Assembly: GCA_023101885.1 (NCBI GenBank)
Contig: JALPQD010000826.1
Location: 400,561 to 464,560 of the forward strand
Reading direction: 5' to 3'
Source: Typhlomys cinereus
Taxonomy: Eukaryota > Chordata > Mammalia > Rodentia > Platacanthomyidae
Length of the DNA: 64,000 nucleotides
Shown: positions 1 through 13,630 of the stretch, piece after piece
Position numbering within the stretch: the stretch's first letter is position 1
How the letters are laid out: each line of letters opens with the position of its first letter
Translations under genes and position numbers: made by a program
Notes under the pieces: generated by a model
What the model saw: the letters and a program-made list of their open reading frames with translations, nothing else
Databases searched by the model: none
Told to the model about the DNA's origin: nothing

Positions 1-168
1 TTACCACTAAGAAGTGCACTTCCAACATTTGACTCTGAGTCCTCCTCACTTGATTCCCTATTTTGGAAAATCATAGCCTGCGTGAATATGTTCCATGGAA
101 ATGCGGCACAAAAACTGTTATATTCTCCTGAACACAAAGAGTTACAGTATAGGAATTTCCATAGGATA

Positions 169-180
169 CTTACCGGTAAG
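169..180. other. 12-bp palindrome CTTACCGGTAAG in S10 monomer
   Basis: CTTACCGGTAAG is a perfect palindrome, so it carries a GTAAG splice-donor-like core on both strands. Exact copies also occur at 4349-4360, 5525-5536, 18077-18088 and 48655-48666, all in S10 monomers. Other S10 copies have one or two substitutions. Confidence 0.6.
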
Positions 181-732
181 AAGTGCACGTGTAATATTTG
201 ACTCTGACACTCCTCACTTGGTTCACTATTTTGGAAAGTCATGGCCTGCATGTACATGTTATATGCAAATGTTACAAAACAAGTGTGATCCTTTCCTGAA
301 CACAAAGGGGTACAGTATAGAATCTTCTCTAGGATATTTATCCCTAAGATGTGCAGTTCCAACATTTGACTCTCAGTCTTCCTCACTTGGTTCACTCTTT
401 TGGAAAATCAAGGCCTGCGTGAACATATTGCATGAAAATGTCTCAAAACCAGTGTGATTTCCTCCTGAACATAAAAAGTTACAACGTATGATTCTTATCA
501 CTGAGAAGCGGAAGTGTAACGTGAATTTGATGCTTCCTCACTTGGTCACAATTTTCAAGCTCATTACAGGCCTGAACATACTTGGTAGAATAATCACAAA
601 AGGAATGTTGTTTTCTCCAGAACACAAAGTTTTACCGTCTAGACACCTGTGTATGGTACTTGTCCCAAAGAAGTGCACATGCTATATATGACTGTGAGTC
701 ATCTTCACTTGGTTGACGATTTTGAAACGGAA

Positions 733-752
733 TGACATGCATGAACATGTTT
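733..752. other. p53-response-element-like 20-mer in S3 monomer (representative)
   Basis: TGACATGCATGAACATGTTT is two adjacent decamers. The second, GAACATGTTT, fits the p53-family half-site pattern RRRCWWGYYY fully. The first fits with two mismatches, and there is no spacer. The same block recurs in most S3 monomers (e.g. 2573-2592). Function is inferred from the motif only. Confidence 0.35.
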
Positions 753-3700
753 CATGGAAACATCATACAACAAGTGTGATTTCCTCCTGAACACAAAGAA
801 TTACAGTATAGAAACCTCTGTAACGACACTTATCCTAAAGAAGTGCACTTCCAACATTTGACTCAGAGTCCTCCTCACTTACTTCAGTATTTTGGAAAAT
901 CATGGCCTGTGTGAACATGTGCCATTCAAATGTCACAAAACAAGTATGATTTTCTCAGGAATGCAAATGTTACAGTATACAAACTTCTGTAACGACACTT
1001 ATCCTAAAGAAGTGCACTTGCAACATTTGACCCAGAGTCCTCCTCACTTGGTTCACTATTTTGGAAAATCATGGCCTGTGTGAACATGTGCTATGCAAAT
1101 GTCACAAAACAAGGATGATTTTCTCCTGAACGCAAATGTTACAGTGTAGAAACTTCTCTAGGAGACTTATCCCTATGAAGTGCACTTCCTACTTTTGATT
1201 CTGAATCTTCCGCACTTGGTTCACTATTTTGTAAAATCAGGGCCCATGTGAACATTTCCCATTCAAATGTCACAAAACAGGTATGATCTTCTCCTGAACA
1301 CAAATTGTAACACTATAGAATCTTCGGTAGGATACTTATCCCTAAGAAGTGCACTTCCAACATTTGACTCTCAGTCCTCCTCACTTGGTTCACTATTTTG
1401 GAAAATCAAGGCCTGCTTGAACACATTCCATGAAAACGTCACAAAACCAGTGTGAATTTCTCCTGAACATAAAAAGTTACAACGTATGGACGTCTATAGG
1501 ATTCTTATCACTGAGAAGAGAAAGAGAAACATGTGAATTTGACGCGTCCTCACTTGGTCACTATTTTCAAGCTCTTTACAAGCCTGAACATAGTTGGTAG
1601 AATCAGTACAAAACAAATGTTGTTTTCTCTAGAATACAAAGTTATACAGTTTAGAAACCTGTGTAGCATACTTATCCCAAAGAAGTGCACATGCTACATA
1701 TGACTGTGAGTCCTCTTCACTTGGTTCACGATTTTGGAAGGGAATGACATACATGAACATGTTTCATGGAAACGTCGTAAACAAGTGTGATTTCCTCCTG
1801 AACACAAAGAGTTACAATATGGAAACTTCGGGACAATACTTATCCTAAAGAAGTGCACTTGCAACATTTAACTCACTTGGTTCACTATTTTGTAAAATCA
1901 TGGCCTGTTTGAACATGTGCCATTCCAATGTCACAAAACAAGTATGAGTTTCGCCTGAACACAAATGTTACAATATAGGAACTTCTCTAGGATCGTTATC
2001 CCTAAGAAGTGAAATTCCAACATTTGACTCTGAATCCTCCGCACTTGGTTCACTATTTTGGAAAATCATGTCCTGCAAGAACATGTGATATGCGAAGGTC
2101 GCAAAAGAAGTATGATCTTCTCCTGAACACAAAGTGTTACAGTATAGAATCTTCTGTAGGATACTTATCCCTAAGGAGTGCACTTCTAATATATGACTCT
2201 CAGTCTTCCTCACTTGGTTCATTCTTTTGGAAAATCAAGGCTTGCGTGAACATATTCCATGAAAACTTCACAAAACGAGTGTGATTCTCTCTGGAACATA
2301 GAAAGTTATAACGTATGAACATCTACAGGATTCTTATCACTGAGAAGAGAAAGTGAAACATGTGAATTTCACGCTTCCTCACTTGGTCACTACTTTCAAG
2401 CTCATTACAGGCCTGAATACAGTTGGTAGGATCAGTACAAAACAAACGTTGTTTTCCCAGAACACAAAGATTTACAGTCTAGAAACCTGTGTAGAATACT
2501 TATCCCAAAGAAGTGCACATGCTACATATGACTGTGAGTCCTCTTCACTTGGTTCAAGATTTTGGAAGGGAATGACATGCATGAACATGTTTCATGGAAA
2601 CGTCATACAACAAGTGTGCTTTCCTCCTGAACACAAAGAGTTACAGTAGAGAAACTTCTGTAATGACACTTATCCTAACGAAGTGCACTTGGAACATTTG
2701 ACTCTGAATCCTCCGCACTTGGTTTACTATTTTGGAAATTCATGGCCTGCCTGAACATGTTCCATGCAAATGTCACAAAAGAAGTATGATTTTCTCCTGA
2801 ACAAATGTTACAGTGTAGAAACTTCTCTAGGATACTTATTCCCAAGAAGTGCACTTCCTACATTTGATTCTGAATCTGCTGCACTTGGTTCACTCTTTTG
2901 GAAATCATCTCCTGCATGAATAGGTTCCATGGAAACGTCGAAAAACAAGTGTGATTTTCTGCAGAACACAAAGAGGTACACTATCGAAACTTCTGTAGAA
3001 TACTTAGCACAAAGAAGTGCACATGCAATATTTGACTCTGAACCCTCCTCACTTGGTTCACTATATTGGAAAATCATGGCCTGCATGAACATGATGTATG
3101 AGAATGTCGCAAAATATGCATGATCTTCTCCTGAACACAAAGTGTAACACTATAGAATCTTCTGTAGGATACTTATCCCTAAGAAGTGCACCTCCAACAT
3201 TTCACTCTCAGTCCTCACTTGGTTCACTATTTTGGAAAATCAAGCCCTGCGTGAACATATTCCATGAAAACGTCACAAAACCAGTGTGATTTTCTCCTGA
3301 AGAACGAAAGTTACAACATATGAACATCTACAGAATTCTTTTCACTGAGAAGTGGAAAAGAAGCATGTGAATTTGACGCGTCCTCACTTCGTCACTATTT
3401 TCAAGCTCATTCCAGGCCTGAACATAGTTGGTAGAATCACCAGAAAACGAATGTTGTTTTCTCCAGAACACAAAGTTTTACCATCTAGAAACCTGTGTAG
3501 GATAATTATCCCAAAGAAGTGCACATGCTACATATGACTGTGAGTCCTCTTCACTTGGTTCACGATTTTGGAAGGGAATGACATGCATGAACATGTTTCA
3601 TGGAATCGTCATACAACATGTGTGATTTCCTCCTGAACACAAAGAGTTATAATATAGAAACTTCTGTGTCACTCTTATCCTAAAAAAGTGCACTTGCAAC

Positions 3701-6700
3701 ATTTGACTGAGAGTCCTCCTCACTTGGTTCAGTATTTTCGAAAATCATGGCCTGTGTGACCATGTTCCATGCAAATGTCACAAAACAAGTATGATTTTCT
3801 CCTGAATGCAAATGTTACAGTACACAAACTTCTGTAGGATACTTATCCCTAAGAGGTGCACTTACAGCATTTGACTCTGAGTCCTTCTCTCTTGGTTCAC
3901 TATTTTGGAAAATCATAGCCTGCATGAACATGTTCCCTGGAAACATTGCAAAACAAGCGTGATACTCACCTGAACACAACGAATGACAGTATAGAAACTT
4001 TTGTCGGATACTTACTGCTAACAAGAACACTTGCAACATTTGACTCTGAGTCCTTTTCTCTTGGTTCACTATTTTGGAATATCATGGCTTGTGTGTATAT
4101 GTTCCATCGACTGTCACACAACAAGTATGACTTTCTCCTGATCACAAAGAGTTACAATACAGAAATTTCTGTATTATACGTATCCCAACGATGTGCACTT
4201 GTAACGTTTGATTCTGAGTCATCCTGACTTGGTTAATTATTTGGGAAAAATCATGGCCTGCTTCAACATGTTCCATGGAAATATGGCACAAAAACTGTTA
4301 TTTTCTCCTGAACACAAAGAGTTACAGTATAGGAACTTCCGTAGGATACTTACCGGTAAGAAGTGCACGTGCAATACTTGACTCTGAACCCTCCTCACTT
4401 GGTTCACTATTTTGGAAAATCATGGCCTGCGTGAACATGTTATATACAAATGTCGCAAAACAAGTGTTATCTTCTCCTGAACACAAAGTGTTATAGTATA
4501 GAAATTTCGGTAGGATACTCATCCTTAAGAAGTGCACTTCCAACATTTGACTCTCATCCTCCTCATTTGGTTCACTATTTTGGAAAATCAAGACCTGCGT
4601 GAACATATTCCATGAAAACGTTACAAAACAAGGGTGATTTTCTCCTGAACATACAATGTTACAACGTATGAACATCTACAGGCTTCTTATCACTGAGAAG
4701 TGAAAGTGAAACATGAATTTGACGCTTCCTCACTTGGTCACTATTTTCAATCTCATTACAGGCATGAACATAGTTGTTAGAATCAGCACAAAACGAATGT
4801 TGTTTTCTCCAGAACACAAAGTTTTACCATCTACTAACCTGTGTAGGATATTTGTCCCAAAGAAGTGCACATGCTATATATGACTGTGAGTCCTCTTCAC
4901 TTGGTTCACGATCTTGGAAGGGAATGACATGCATGAACATGTTTCAAGGAAACGTCGTACAACAAGTGTGATTTCCGCCTGAACACAAAAAGTTACAGCA
5001 TAGCAACTTCTGTACAACACTTATCCTAAAGAAGTGAACTTGCAACATTTGATTCTGAGTCCTCCTCACTTGGTTCACTATCGTGGAAAATCATGGCCTG
5101 TGTGAACATGTGCCATGCAAATGTCACTCTACATGTATCATTTTCTCCTGAATGCAAATGTTAGAGTGTAGAAACATCTCTAGGATACTTATCCCCAAGA
5201 AGTGCTCTTCCTACATTTGATTCTGAATCCTCCGCACTTGGTTCACCATTTTGTAAATCATCTCCTGCATGAATAGGTTCCATGGAATCTTCGTAAAACA
5301 AGTGTGATTTTCTGCAGAACACAAAGAGGTACAGTATCGAAACTTCTGTAGGATACTTACCACTAAGAAGTGCACTTCCAACATTTGACTCTGAGTCCTC
5401 CTCACTTGATTCCCTATTTTGGAAAATCATGGCCTGCATGAACATGTTCCATGGAAATGTGGCACAACAACTGTTATATTCTCCTGAACACAAAGAGTTA
5501 CTGTATAGGAATTTCCATAGGATACTTACCGGTAAGAAGTGCACATGTAATATTTGACTCTGAACACTCCTCACTTGGTTGACTATTTTGGAAAGTCATG
5601 GCCTGCATGTACATGTTATATGCAAATGTTACAAAACAAGTGTGATCTTTTCCTGAACACAAAGTGTTACATTATAGAATCTTCTGTAAGATATTTATCC
5701 CTAAGAAGTGCAGTTCCAACATTTGACTCTCAGTCTTCCTCACTTGGTTCACTCTTTTGGAAAATCAAGGCCTGCGTGAACATATTCCATGAAAATGTCT
5801 CAAAACCAGTGTGATTTCCTCCTGAACATAAAAGGTTGCAACGTATGATTCTTATCACTGAGAAGTAGAAGTGTAACGTGAATTTGATGCTTCCTCACTT
5901 GGTCACTATTTTAAAGCTCATTACAGGCCTGAACATACTTGGTAGAATAATCACAAAACGAATGTTGTTTTCGCCAGAACACAAAGTTTTACCGTCTAGA
6001 AACCTGTGTAGGATACTTGTCCCAAAGAAGTGCACATGCTACATATGACTGTGAGTCTTCTTCACTTCGTTCACGATTTTGAAACGGAATGACATGCATG
6101 AACATGTTTCATGGAAACATCATACAACAAGTGTGATTTCTTCCTGAACACAAAGAGTTACAGTATAGAAACCTCTGTAACGACACTTATCCTAAAGAAG
6201 TGCACTTGCAACATTTGAATCAGAGTCCTCCTCACTTACTTCACTATTTTGGAAAATCATGGCCTGTGTGAACATGTGCTATGCAAATGTCACAAAACAA
6301 GGATGATTTTCTCCTGAACGCAAATGTTACAGTATACAAACTTCTGTAACGACACTTATCCCTACGAAGTGCACTTCCTACATTTGATTCTGAATCTTCC
6401 GCACTTGGTTCACTATTTTGTAAAATCAGGGCCCCTGTGAACACGGGCCATTCAAATGTCACAAAACATGTATGATTTTCTCCTGAACACAAATGTTACA
6501 GTATAGGAATTTCTCTCGGATACTTTTCCCTAAGAAATGAAATTCCAACATTTCACTCTGAATCCTGCGCACTTGGTTGACTCTTTTGGAAAATCATGTC
6601 CCGCGGGAACATGTTATATGTAAATGTCACGAAATAAGTATGATCTTCTCCTGAACACAAATTGAACACTATAGAATCTTCGGTAGGATACTTATCCCTA

Positions 6701-7891
6701 AGAAGTTCACTTCCAACATTTGACTCTCAGTCCTCCTCACTTGGTTCACTATTTTGGAAAATCAAGGCCTGCGTGAACATATTTCATGAAAACGTCACAA
6801 GACCAGTGTGAATTTCTCCTGAACATAAAAAGTTACAACATATGAACATCTACAGGATCCTTATCACTGAGAAGAGAAAGTGAAAAATGTGAATTTGCCG
6901 CATCCTCACTTGGTCACTATTTTCAAGCTCTTTACAACCCTGAACATAGTTGGTAGAATCAGTACAAAACAAATGTTGTTTTCTCTAGAATTGAAAGTTT
7001 TACAGTTTAGATACCTGTGTAGCATACTTATCCCAGAGAAGTGCACATGCTACACATGACTTCCCAAAGAAGTGCACATGCTACATATGACTGTGAGTCC
7101 TCTTCACTTGGTTCACGATTTTGGAAGGGAATGACATGCATGAACATGTTTCATGGAAACGTCGTAAACAAGTGTGATTTCCTCCTGAACAAAAAGAGGT
7201 ACAATATTGAATCTTCTGAACGATACTTATCCTAAAGAAGTGCACTTGCAACATTTAACTCACTTGGTTCACTATTTTGTAAAATCATGGCTTGTGTGAA
7301 AATATGACATTCAAATGTCACAAAAAAAGTATGAGTTTCGTCTGAACACAAATGGTACAGTATAGGAACCTATCTAGGATACTTATCCCTAAGAAGTGAA
7401 ATTCCAACATTTGACTCTGAATCCTCCGCACTTGGTTCACTATTTTGGAAAATCATGGTCTGCGAGAACATGTGATATGTGAATGTCCCAAAACAAGTAT
7501 GATCTTCTCCTGAACACAAAGTGTAAAACTATAATATCTTCGGTAGGATATTTATCCCTAAGAAGTGCACCTCCAACATTTGACTGTCAGTCCAGCTCAC
7601 TTGGTTCACTATTTTGGAAAATCAAGGCCTGCGTGAACATATTCCATCAAAACGTCACAAAACCAGTGTGAATTTCTCCTGAATATAAAAAGTATCAACG
7701 TATGAACATCTATAGGATTCTTATCACTGAGAAGAGAAAGTGAAACATGTGAATTTGACGCGTCCTCACTTGGTCACTATTTTCAAGCTCTTTACAAGCC
7801 TGAACATAGTTGGTAGAATCAGTACAAAACAAATGTTGTTTTCTCCAGAATACAAAGTTTTACAGTCTAGCAACCTGTGTAGCATACTTAT

Positions 7892-7984
7892 CCCAAAGAA
7901 GTGCACTTGCTACACATGACTTCCCAAAGAAGTGCACATGCTACACATGACTTCCCAAAGAAGTGCACATGTTACGTATGACTG
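7892..7984 (+). repeat. 31-bp microduplication inside S3, three copies
   Basis: The segment beginning CCCAAAGAAGTGCAC starts at 7892, 7923 and 7954, an exact 31-bp period. Most S3 monomers of the 5-mer zones have two copies (e.g. around 8790-8850, 9670-9720 and 12980-13040). S3 monomers of the 10-mer zones have one. The third copy accounts for the 903-bp HOR unit at 7502-8404. Confidence 0.9.
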
Positions 7985-9275
7985 TGAGTCCTCTTCACTT
8001 GGTTCACTATTTTGGAAGGGAATGACATGCATGAACATGTTTCATGGAAACGTCGTAAAGCAAGTGTGTTTTCCTCCTGAACACAAAGAGTTACAATATA
8101 GAAACGTCTGTTCGATACTTATCCTAAAGTAGCGCACTTGCAACATTTAACTCAGAGTCTTCCTCCCTAGGTTCACTATTTTGTAAAATCATGGCCTGTG
8201 TGAACATGTGCCATGCAAATGTCAAAAACAATTATGATTTTCGCCTGAACACAAATGTTACAGTATAGGAACTTCTCTAGGATTGTTATCCCTAAGAAGT
8301 GAAATTCCAATATTTGACTCTGAATCTTCCGCACTTGGTTCACTCTTTTGGAAAATCATGGCCTGTATGAACATGTTATATGCGAATGTCACAAAACAAG
8401 TATGATCTTCTCCTGAACACAAATTGTAACACTATAGAATCTTCTGTAGGATACATATCCCTATGAAGTGCAGCTCCAACATTTGACTCTCAGGCCTCCT
8501 CACTTGGTTCACTATTTTGGAAAATCAAGGCCTGCGTGAATATATTCGATGAAAACGTCACAAAACCAGTGCGAATTTCTCCTGAACATAAAAAGTTACA
8601 ACGTTTGAACATCGACAGGATTCTTCTCACTGAGAAGAGAAAGTGAAACATGTGAATTTGACGCGTCCTCCCTTGGTCACTATTTTCAAGCTTATTATAA
8701 GCTTGAACATAGTTGGTAGAATCAGCACAAAACAAATGTTGTTTTCTCCAGAATACAAAGTTTTACAGTCTAGAAAGTTGTGTAGGATACTTATCACAAA
8801 CAAGTGCACATGCTGCACATGACTTCCCAAAGAAGTGCACATGGTACATATGACTGTGAGTCCTCTTCACTTGGTTCACTATTTAGGAAGGGAACGACAT
8901 ACAGGAACATGTTTCATGGAAATGTCGTAAATCAAGCATGGTTTCCTCCTGAACACAAAGAGTTACAATATAGAAACTTCTGTTCAATACTTATCCTAAA
9001 GAAGTGCACTTGCAACATTAACTAAGAGTCCTCCCCACTTGATTCACTATTTTGTAAAATCATGGCTTGTGTGAACATGTGCCATTCAAGTGTCAAAAAC
9101 AAGTATGATTTTCGCCTGAACACAAATGTTACAGTATAGGAACTTCTCTAGGATACTTATCCCTAAGAAGTGAAATTCCAACATTTGACTCTGAATCTTC
9201 CGCACTTGGTTCACTATTATTCAAAATCATGGCCTGCGTGAACACGTTATAGGCAAATGTCACAAAACAAGTATG

Positions 9276-9980
9276 ATCTTCTCCTGAACATAAAGTGTTA
9301 CACTATAGAATCTTCTGTAGGATACTTTTCCCTATGAAGTGCAGCTCCAATATTTGACTCTCAGGCCTCCTCACTTGGTTCACTATATTGGAAAGTCAAG
9401 GCCTGTGTGAATATATTCGATAAAAACGTCACAAAACCAGTGTGAATTTCTCCGGAACATAAAAAGTTACAACGTATGAACATCGACAGGATTCTTCTCA
9501 CTGAGAAGAGAAAGGGAAACATGTGAATTTGACGCGTCCCCACTTGGTCACTATTTTCAAGCTCTTTACAAGCCTGAACATAGTTGGTAGAATCAGCACA
9601 AAACAAATGTTGTTTTCTCCTGAATACAAAGTTTTACAGTTGAGAAACGTGTGTAGGATACTTATCCCAAAGAAGTGCACATGCTGCACATGACTTCCCA
9701 AAGAAGTGCACATGCTACATATGACTGTGAGTCCTCTTCACTTGGTTCACTATTTAGGAAGAGAACGACATGCACTAACATGTTTCATGGAAACGTCGTA
9801 AAACAAGTGTGATTTCCTCCTGAACAAAAAGAGTTACAATACAGACACTTCTGTTCGATACTTATTCTATAGAAGTGCACTTGCAACATTTAACTCCGAG
9901 TCCTCCTCACTTGGTTCACTATTATGGAAAATCGTGGCCTGCGTGAAAATGTTATAGGCAAATGTCGCAAAAAAAGTATG
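9276..9980 (+). repeat. 4-mer HOR variant (S4/S5' fusion)
   Basis: This unit is 705 bp, one monomer shorter than its neighbours. S4 begins normally, then switches near the TTGGTTCACTATT block into the end of S5' (GTTATAGGCAAATGTCGC). Similar 4-mer variants occur at 33125-33798 and 39353-40056, consistent with unequal crossing over between related monomers. Confidence 0.8.
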
Positions 9981-10960
9981 ATCTTCTCCTGAACACAAAG
10001 TGTAACACTATAGAATCTTCTGTATGTTACTTATCCCTAAGAAGTTCACCTCCAACATTTGACTCTCAGTGCAGCTCACTTGGTTCACTATTTTGGAAAA
10101 ACAAGGCCTGCGTAAACATATTCCATGAAAACATCACAAAACCAGTGTGAATTGCTCCTCAACATAAAAAGTTACAACATATGAACATCTACAGCATTCT
10201 TATCACTGAGAAGAGAAAGTGAAACATGTGAATTTGACTTGTCCTCACTTGGTCACTATTTTCAAGCTCATTACAGGCCTGAAGATCGTTGGTAGAATCA
10301 GCACAAAACAAATGTGGTTTTCTCCAGAATACAAAGTTTTACAGTCTAGAAACTTGTGTACGATACTTAAGCCAAGGAAGTGTACATGCTACACATGATT
10401 TCCCAAAGAAGTGCACATGCTATATATGACTGTGAGTCCTCTTCACTTGGTTCACTTGTTTGGAAGGGAATGACATGCATGAACATGTTTCATAGAAACG
10501 TCATAAAACAAGTGTGATTTCCTTCTGAACACAAAGACTTACAATATAGAAACTTCTATTCGATAATTGTCCTAAAGAAGTGCACTTGTAACATTTAACT
10601 CAGAGTCCTCCTCTCTTGGTTCACTATTTTGTAAAATCATGGCCTGTGTGAACATGTGCCATTCAAATGTCAAAAACAACTATTATTTTCGCCTGAACAC
10701 AAATGTTACAGTATAGGAACTTCTCTAGGATACTTATCCCTAAGAAGTGAAATTCCAACATTTGACTCTTGAATCTTTAGCACTTGGTTCACTATTATGG
10801 AAAATCATGGCCTGCGTGAACATGTTATGTGCAAATGTCACAAAACAAGTATGATCTTCTCCTGAACACAAAGTGTAACACTATACAATCTTCTGTAGGA
10901 TACTTATCCCTAAATGGTGCACCTCCAACATGTGACTCTCAGTCCAGGTCACTTGGTTCA

Positions 10961-11191
10961 CTATTTTGGAAAATCAAGGCCTGCGTGAACATATTCCATG
11001 AAAACGTCACAAAACCAGTGTGAATTTCTCCTGAACATAAAAAATTACAACGTATGAACGTCTACAGGATTCTTATCACTGATAAGAGAAAGTGAAATAT
11101 GTGAATTCGACTCGTCCTCACTTGGTCACTATTTTCAAGCTAATTACAAGCCTGAACATAGTTGTTAGAATCAGTACAAAACAAATGTTCT
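10961..11191 (+). repeat. Near-identical segment repeated in the adjacent HOR unit (copy 1)
   Basis: About 230 bp spanning the end of S1 and all of S2 match 11832-12061 with no difference visible by eye (offset 871 bp). They share unusual variants such as ATAAAAAATTACAACG and CACTGATAAGAGAAAG. Other S2 copies differ from both, so this pair reflects a recent exchange or duplication. Confidence 0.85.
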
Positions 11192-11831
11192 TTTCTCCAG
11201 AATACAAAGTTTTACAGTCTAGAAACCTGTGTGGGATACTTGTCCCTAAGAAGTGTACATGCTACATATGACTTCCCAAAAAAGTGCACATGCTACATAT
11301 GAGTGTGTGTCCTGTTCACTTGGTTCACTATTTTGGAAGGGAATGACATGCATGAACATGTTTCATGGAAACGTCGTAAACAATTGTGATTTCCTCCTGA
11401 ACACAAAGAGTTACAATATAGAAACTTCTGTTCGATACTTATCCTAAAGAAGTGTACTTGCAACATTTAACGAAGAGTCCTCCTCACTTGGTTCACTATT
11501 TTTTAAATCATGGCCTGTGTGAACATGTGCCATTCAAATGTCACAAAACAAGTATGAGTTTTGCCTGAACACAAATGTTACAGTATAGGAAGTTCTCTAG
11601 GGTACTTATCCCTAAGAGGTGAAATTCCAACATTTGACTCTGAATCCTCTGCACTTGGCTCACTATTTTGGAAAATCATGGCCTGCGAGAACATGTGATA
11701 TACAAATGTCACAAAACAAGTATGATCATCTCCTGAACACAAAGTGTAACACTACAGAATTTTCTGTAGGATACTAATTCCTAAGAAATGCACCTCCAAC
11801 ATTTGACTCTCAGTCCTCCTCACTGTGTTCA

Positions 11832-12061
11832 CTATTTTGGAAAATCAAGGCCTGCGTGAACATATTCCATGAAAACGTCACAAAACCAGTGTGAATTTCT
11901 CCTGAACATAAAAAATTACAACGTATGAACGTCTACAGGATTCTTATCACTGATAAGAGAAAGTGAAATATGTGAATTCGACTCGTCCTCACTTGGTCAC
12001 TATTTTCAAGCTAATTACAAGCCTGAACATAGTTGTTAGAATCAGTACAAAACAAATGTTC
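11832..12061 (+). repeat. Near-identical segment repeated in the adjacent HOR unit (copy 2)
   Basis: Partner of 10961-11191, one HOR period (871 bp) downstream, sharing the same private variants (GATAAGAG, GTGAATTCGACTCG, TAGTTGTTAGAATC). Confidence 0.85.
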
Positions 12062-13462
12062 CTTTCTCCAGAACACAAAGATTTACAGTCTATAAACCAG
12101 TGTAGGATACTTATCCCAAAAGAGTGCACATGCTACATATGACTTCCCAAAAAAGGACACGTGCTACATATGAGTGTGAGTCCTCTTCACTTGGTTCACT
12201 ATTTTGGAAGGGAACGACATGCATGAACATGTTTCATGGAAACCTCATAAATAAGTGTGATTTCCTCCTGAACACAAAGAGTTACAATATAGAAACTTCT
12301 GTTCGATACTTATACTAAAAAGTGCACTTGCAACATTTAACTCAGAGTCCTCCTCACTTGGTTCACTATTTGTAAAATCATGGCCTTTGTGAACATGTGC
12401 CATTCAAATGTCACAAAACAAATATGAGTTTCGCCTGAACGCAAATGTTACAGTATAGGAACTTCTCTAGGATTGTTATCCCTAAGAAGTGAAATTCCAA
12501 CATTTGACTCTGAATCCTCCCCACTTGGTTCACTCTTTTGGAAAATCATGGCCTGCTTGAATATGTTATATGTAAATGTCACAAAACAAGTATGATCTTC
12601 TCCTGAACACAAAGTGTAACACTATAGAATCTTCTGTAGGATACTTATCCCTAAAAGTACACCTCCAATATTTGACTCTCAGTCCTCATCACTTGGTTCA
12701 CTATTTTGGAAAATCAAGGCCTGCGTAAACATGTTCCATGAAAATGTCACAAAACCAGTGTGAATTTCTCCTGAACATAAAAAGTTACAACGTATGAACA
12801 TGTATAGTATCCGTATCACTGAGAAGAGAAAGTGAAACATCTGAATTTGATGCGTCCTCACTTGGTCACTATTTTCAAGCTCTTTAGAAGCCTGAACGTA
12901 GTTGGTAGAATCAGCACAAAACAAATGTTCTTTTCTCCAGAATACAAAGTTTTACAGTCTAGAAACCTGTGTAGGATACTTATCCCAAAGAAGTACACAT
13001 GCTACACATGACTTCCCAAAGAAGTGCACATGCTACATATGACTGAGTCCTCTTCACTTGGTTCACTATTTTGGAAGCGAACGACATGCATGAACATGTT
13101 TCATAGAAACGTCGTAAATAAGTGTGATTTCCTCCTGAACACAAAGAGTTACAATATAGAAACTTCTGTTCGATACTTACCCTAAAGAAGTGCACTTGCA
13201 ACATTTAACTCAGAGTCCACCTCAATTGGTTCACTATTTGTAAAATCATGGCCTGTGTGAACATGTGCCATTCAAATGTCACAAAACAAGTATGATTTTC
13301 GCCTGAACACAAATGGTACAGTATAGGAACCTCTCTAGGATACTTATCCCTAAGAAGTGAAATTCCAACATTTGACTCTGAATCCTCCCCACTTGGTTCA
13401 CTGTTTTGGAAAATCATGGCCTGCGAGAACATATGATATGTGAATGTCCCAAAACAAGTATG

Positions 13463-13630
13463 ATCTTCTCCTGATCACAAAGTGTAAACCTATAGAATCA
13501 TCTGTTGAATACTTATCCCTAAGAAGTGCACCTCCAACATTTGACTCTCAGTCCTCCTCAATTGGTTCACTATTTTGGAAATCAAAGCCTGCGTGAACAT
13601 GTTCGATGAAAACGTCACAAAACCAGTGTG
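13463..13630 (+). repeat. Satellite monomer type S1 (representative)
   Basis: 168 bp. Diagnostic features are the opening ATCTTCTCCTGA, CAAAGTGTAA, TTGACTCTCAGTCC, AAATCAA(A/G)GCCTGCG, and an end resembling CATGAAAACGTCACAAAACC. It opens every HOR unit and was used here as the phase marker. Confidence 0.85.

Larger units (their letters stand above)
1..6642 (+). repeat. Satellite array, irregular mosaic of ~170-bp monomers
   Basis: The whole stretch is head-to-tail monomers of about 168-170 bp. The common core contains a GTGCAC palindrome, an ACATTTGACTC block and a TTGGTTCACTATTTTGG block. The S1 monomer type (marker ATCTTCTCCTGAACACAAAG) begins near 288, 1286, 2115, 3123, 4469, 5645 and 6643. 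Intervals are therefore about 998, 829, 1008, 1346, 1176 and 998 bp, i.e. 6, 5, 6, 8, 7 and 6 monomers, with no regular higher-order period. Both 10-mer-type monomers (S7-S10, e.g. near 120, 3960-4470 and 5300-5640) and 5-mer-type S5' monomers (near 1950 and 6480) occur. Several monomers are hybrids, for example the S7-to-S9 junction at 60-120. I read this as a recombined border region. No gene or non-satellite insertion was seen in it. Confidence 0.9.
6643..13462 (+). repeat. 5-mer higher-order repeat, zone I (~870 bp units)
   Basis: S1 monomers start at 6643, 7502, 8405, 9276, 9981, 10854, 11725, 12595 and 13463. The spacings are 859, 903, 871, 705, 873, 871, 870 and 868 bp. Each normal unit runs S1-S2-S3-S4-S5'. 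The 903-bp unit is longer because S3 holds three instead of two copies of a 31-bp internal segment. The 705-bp unit at 9276-9980 is a 4-mer in which S4 and S5' are fused. S5' is recognisable by AAGTGAAATTCCAAC replacing the usual GTGCAC core. S4 here reads TTTAACTCAGAG rather than TTTGACTCAGAG. Nothing but satellite is present. Confidence 0.92.
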
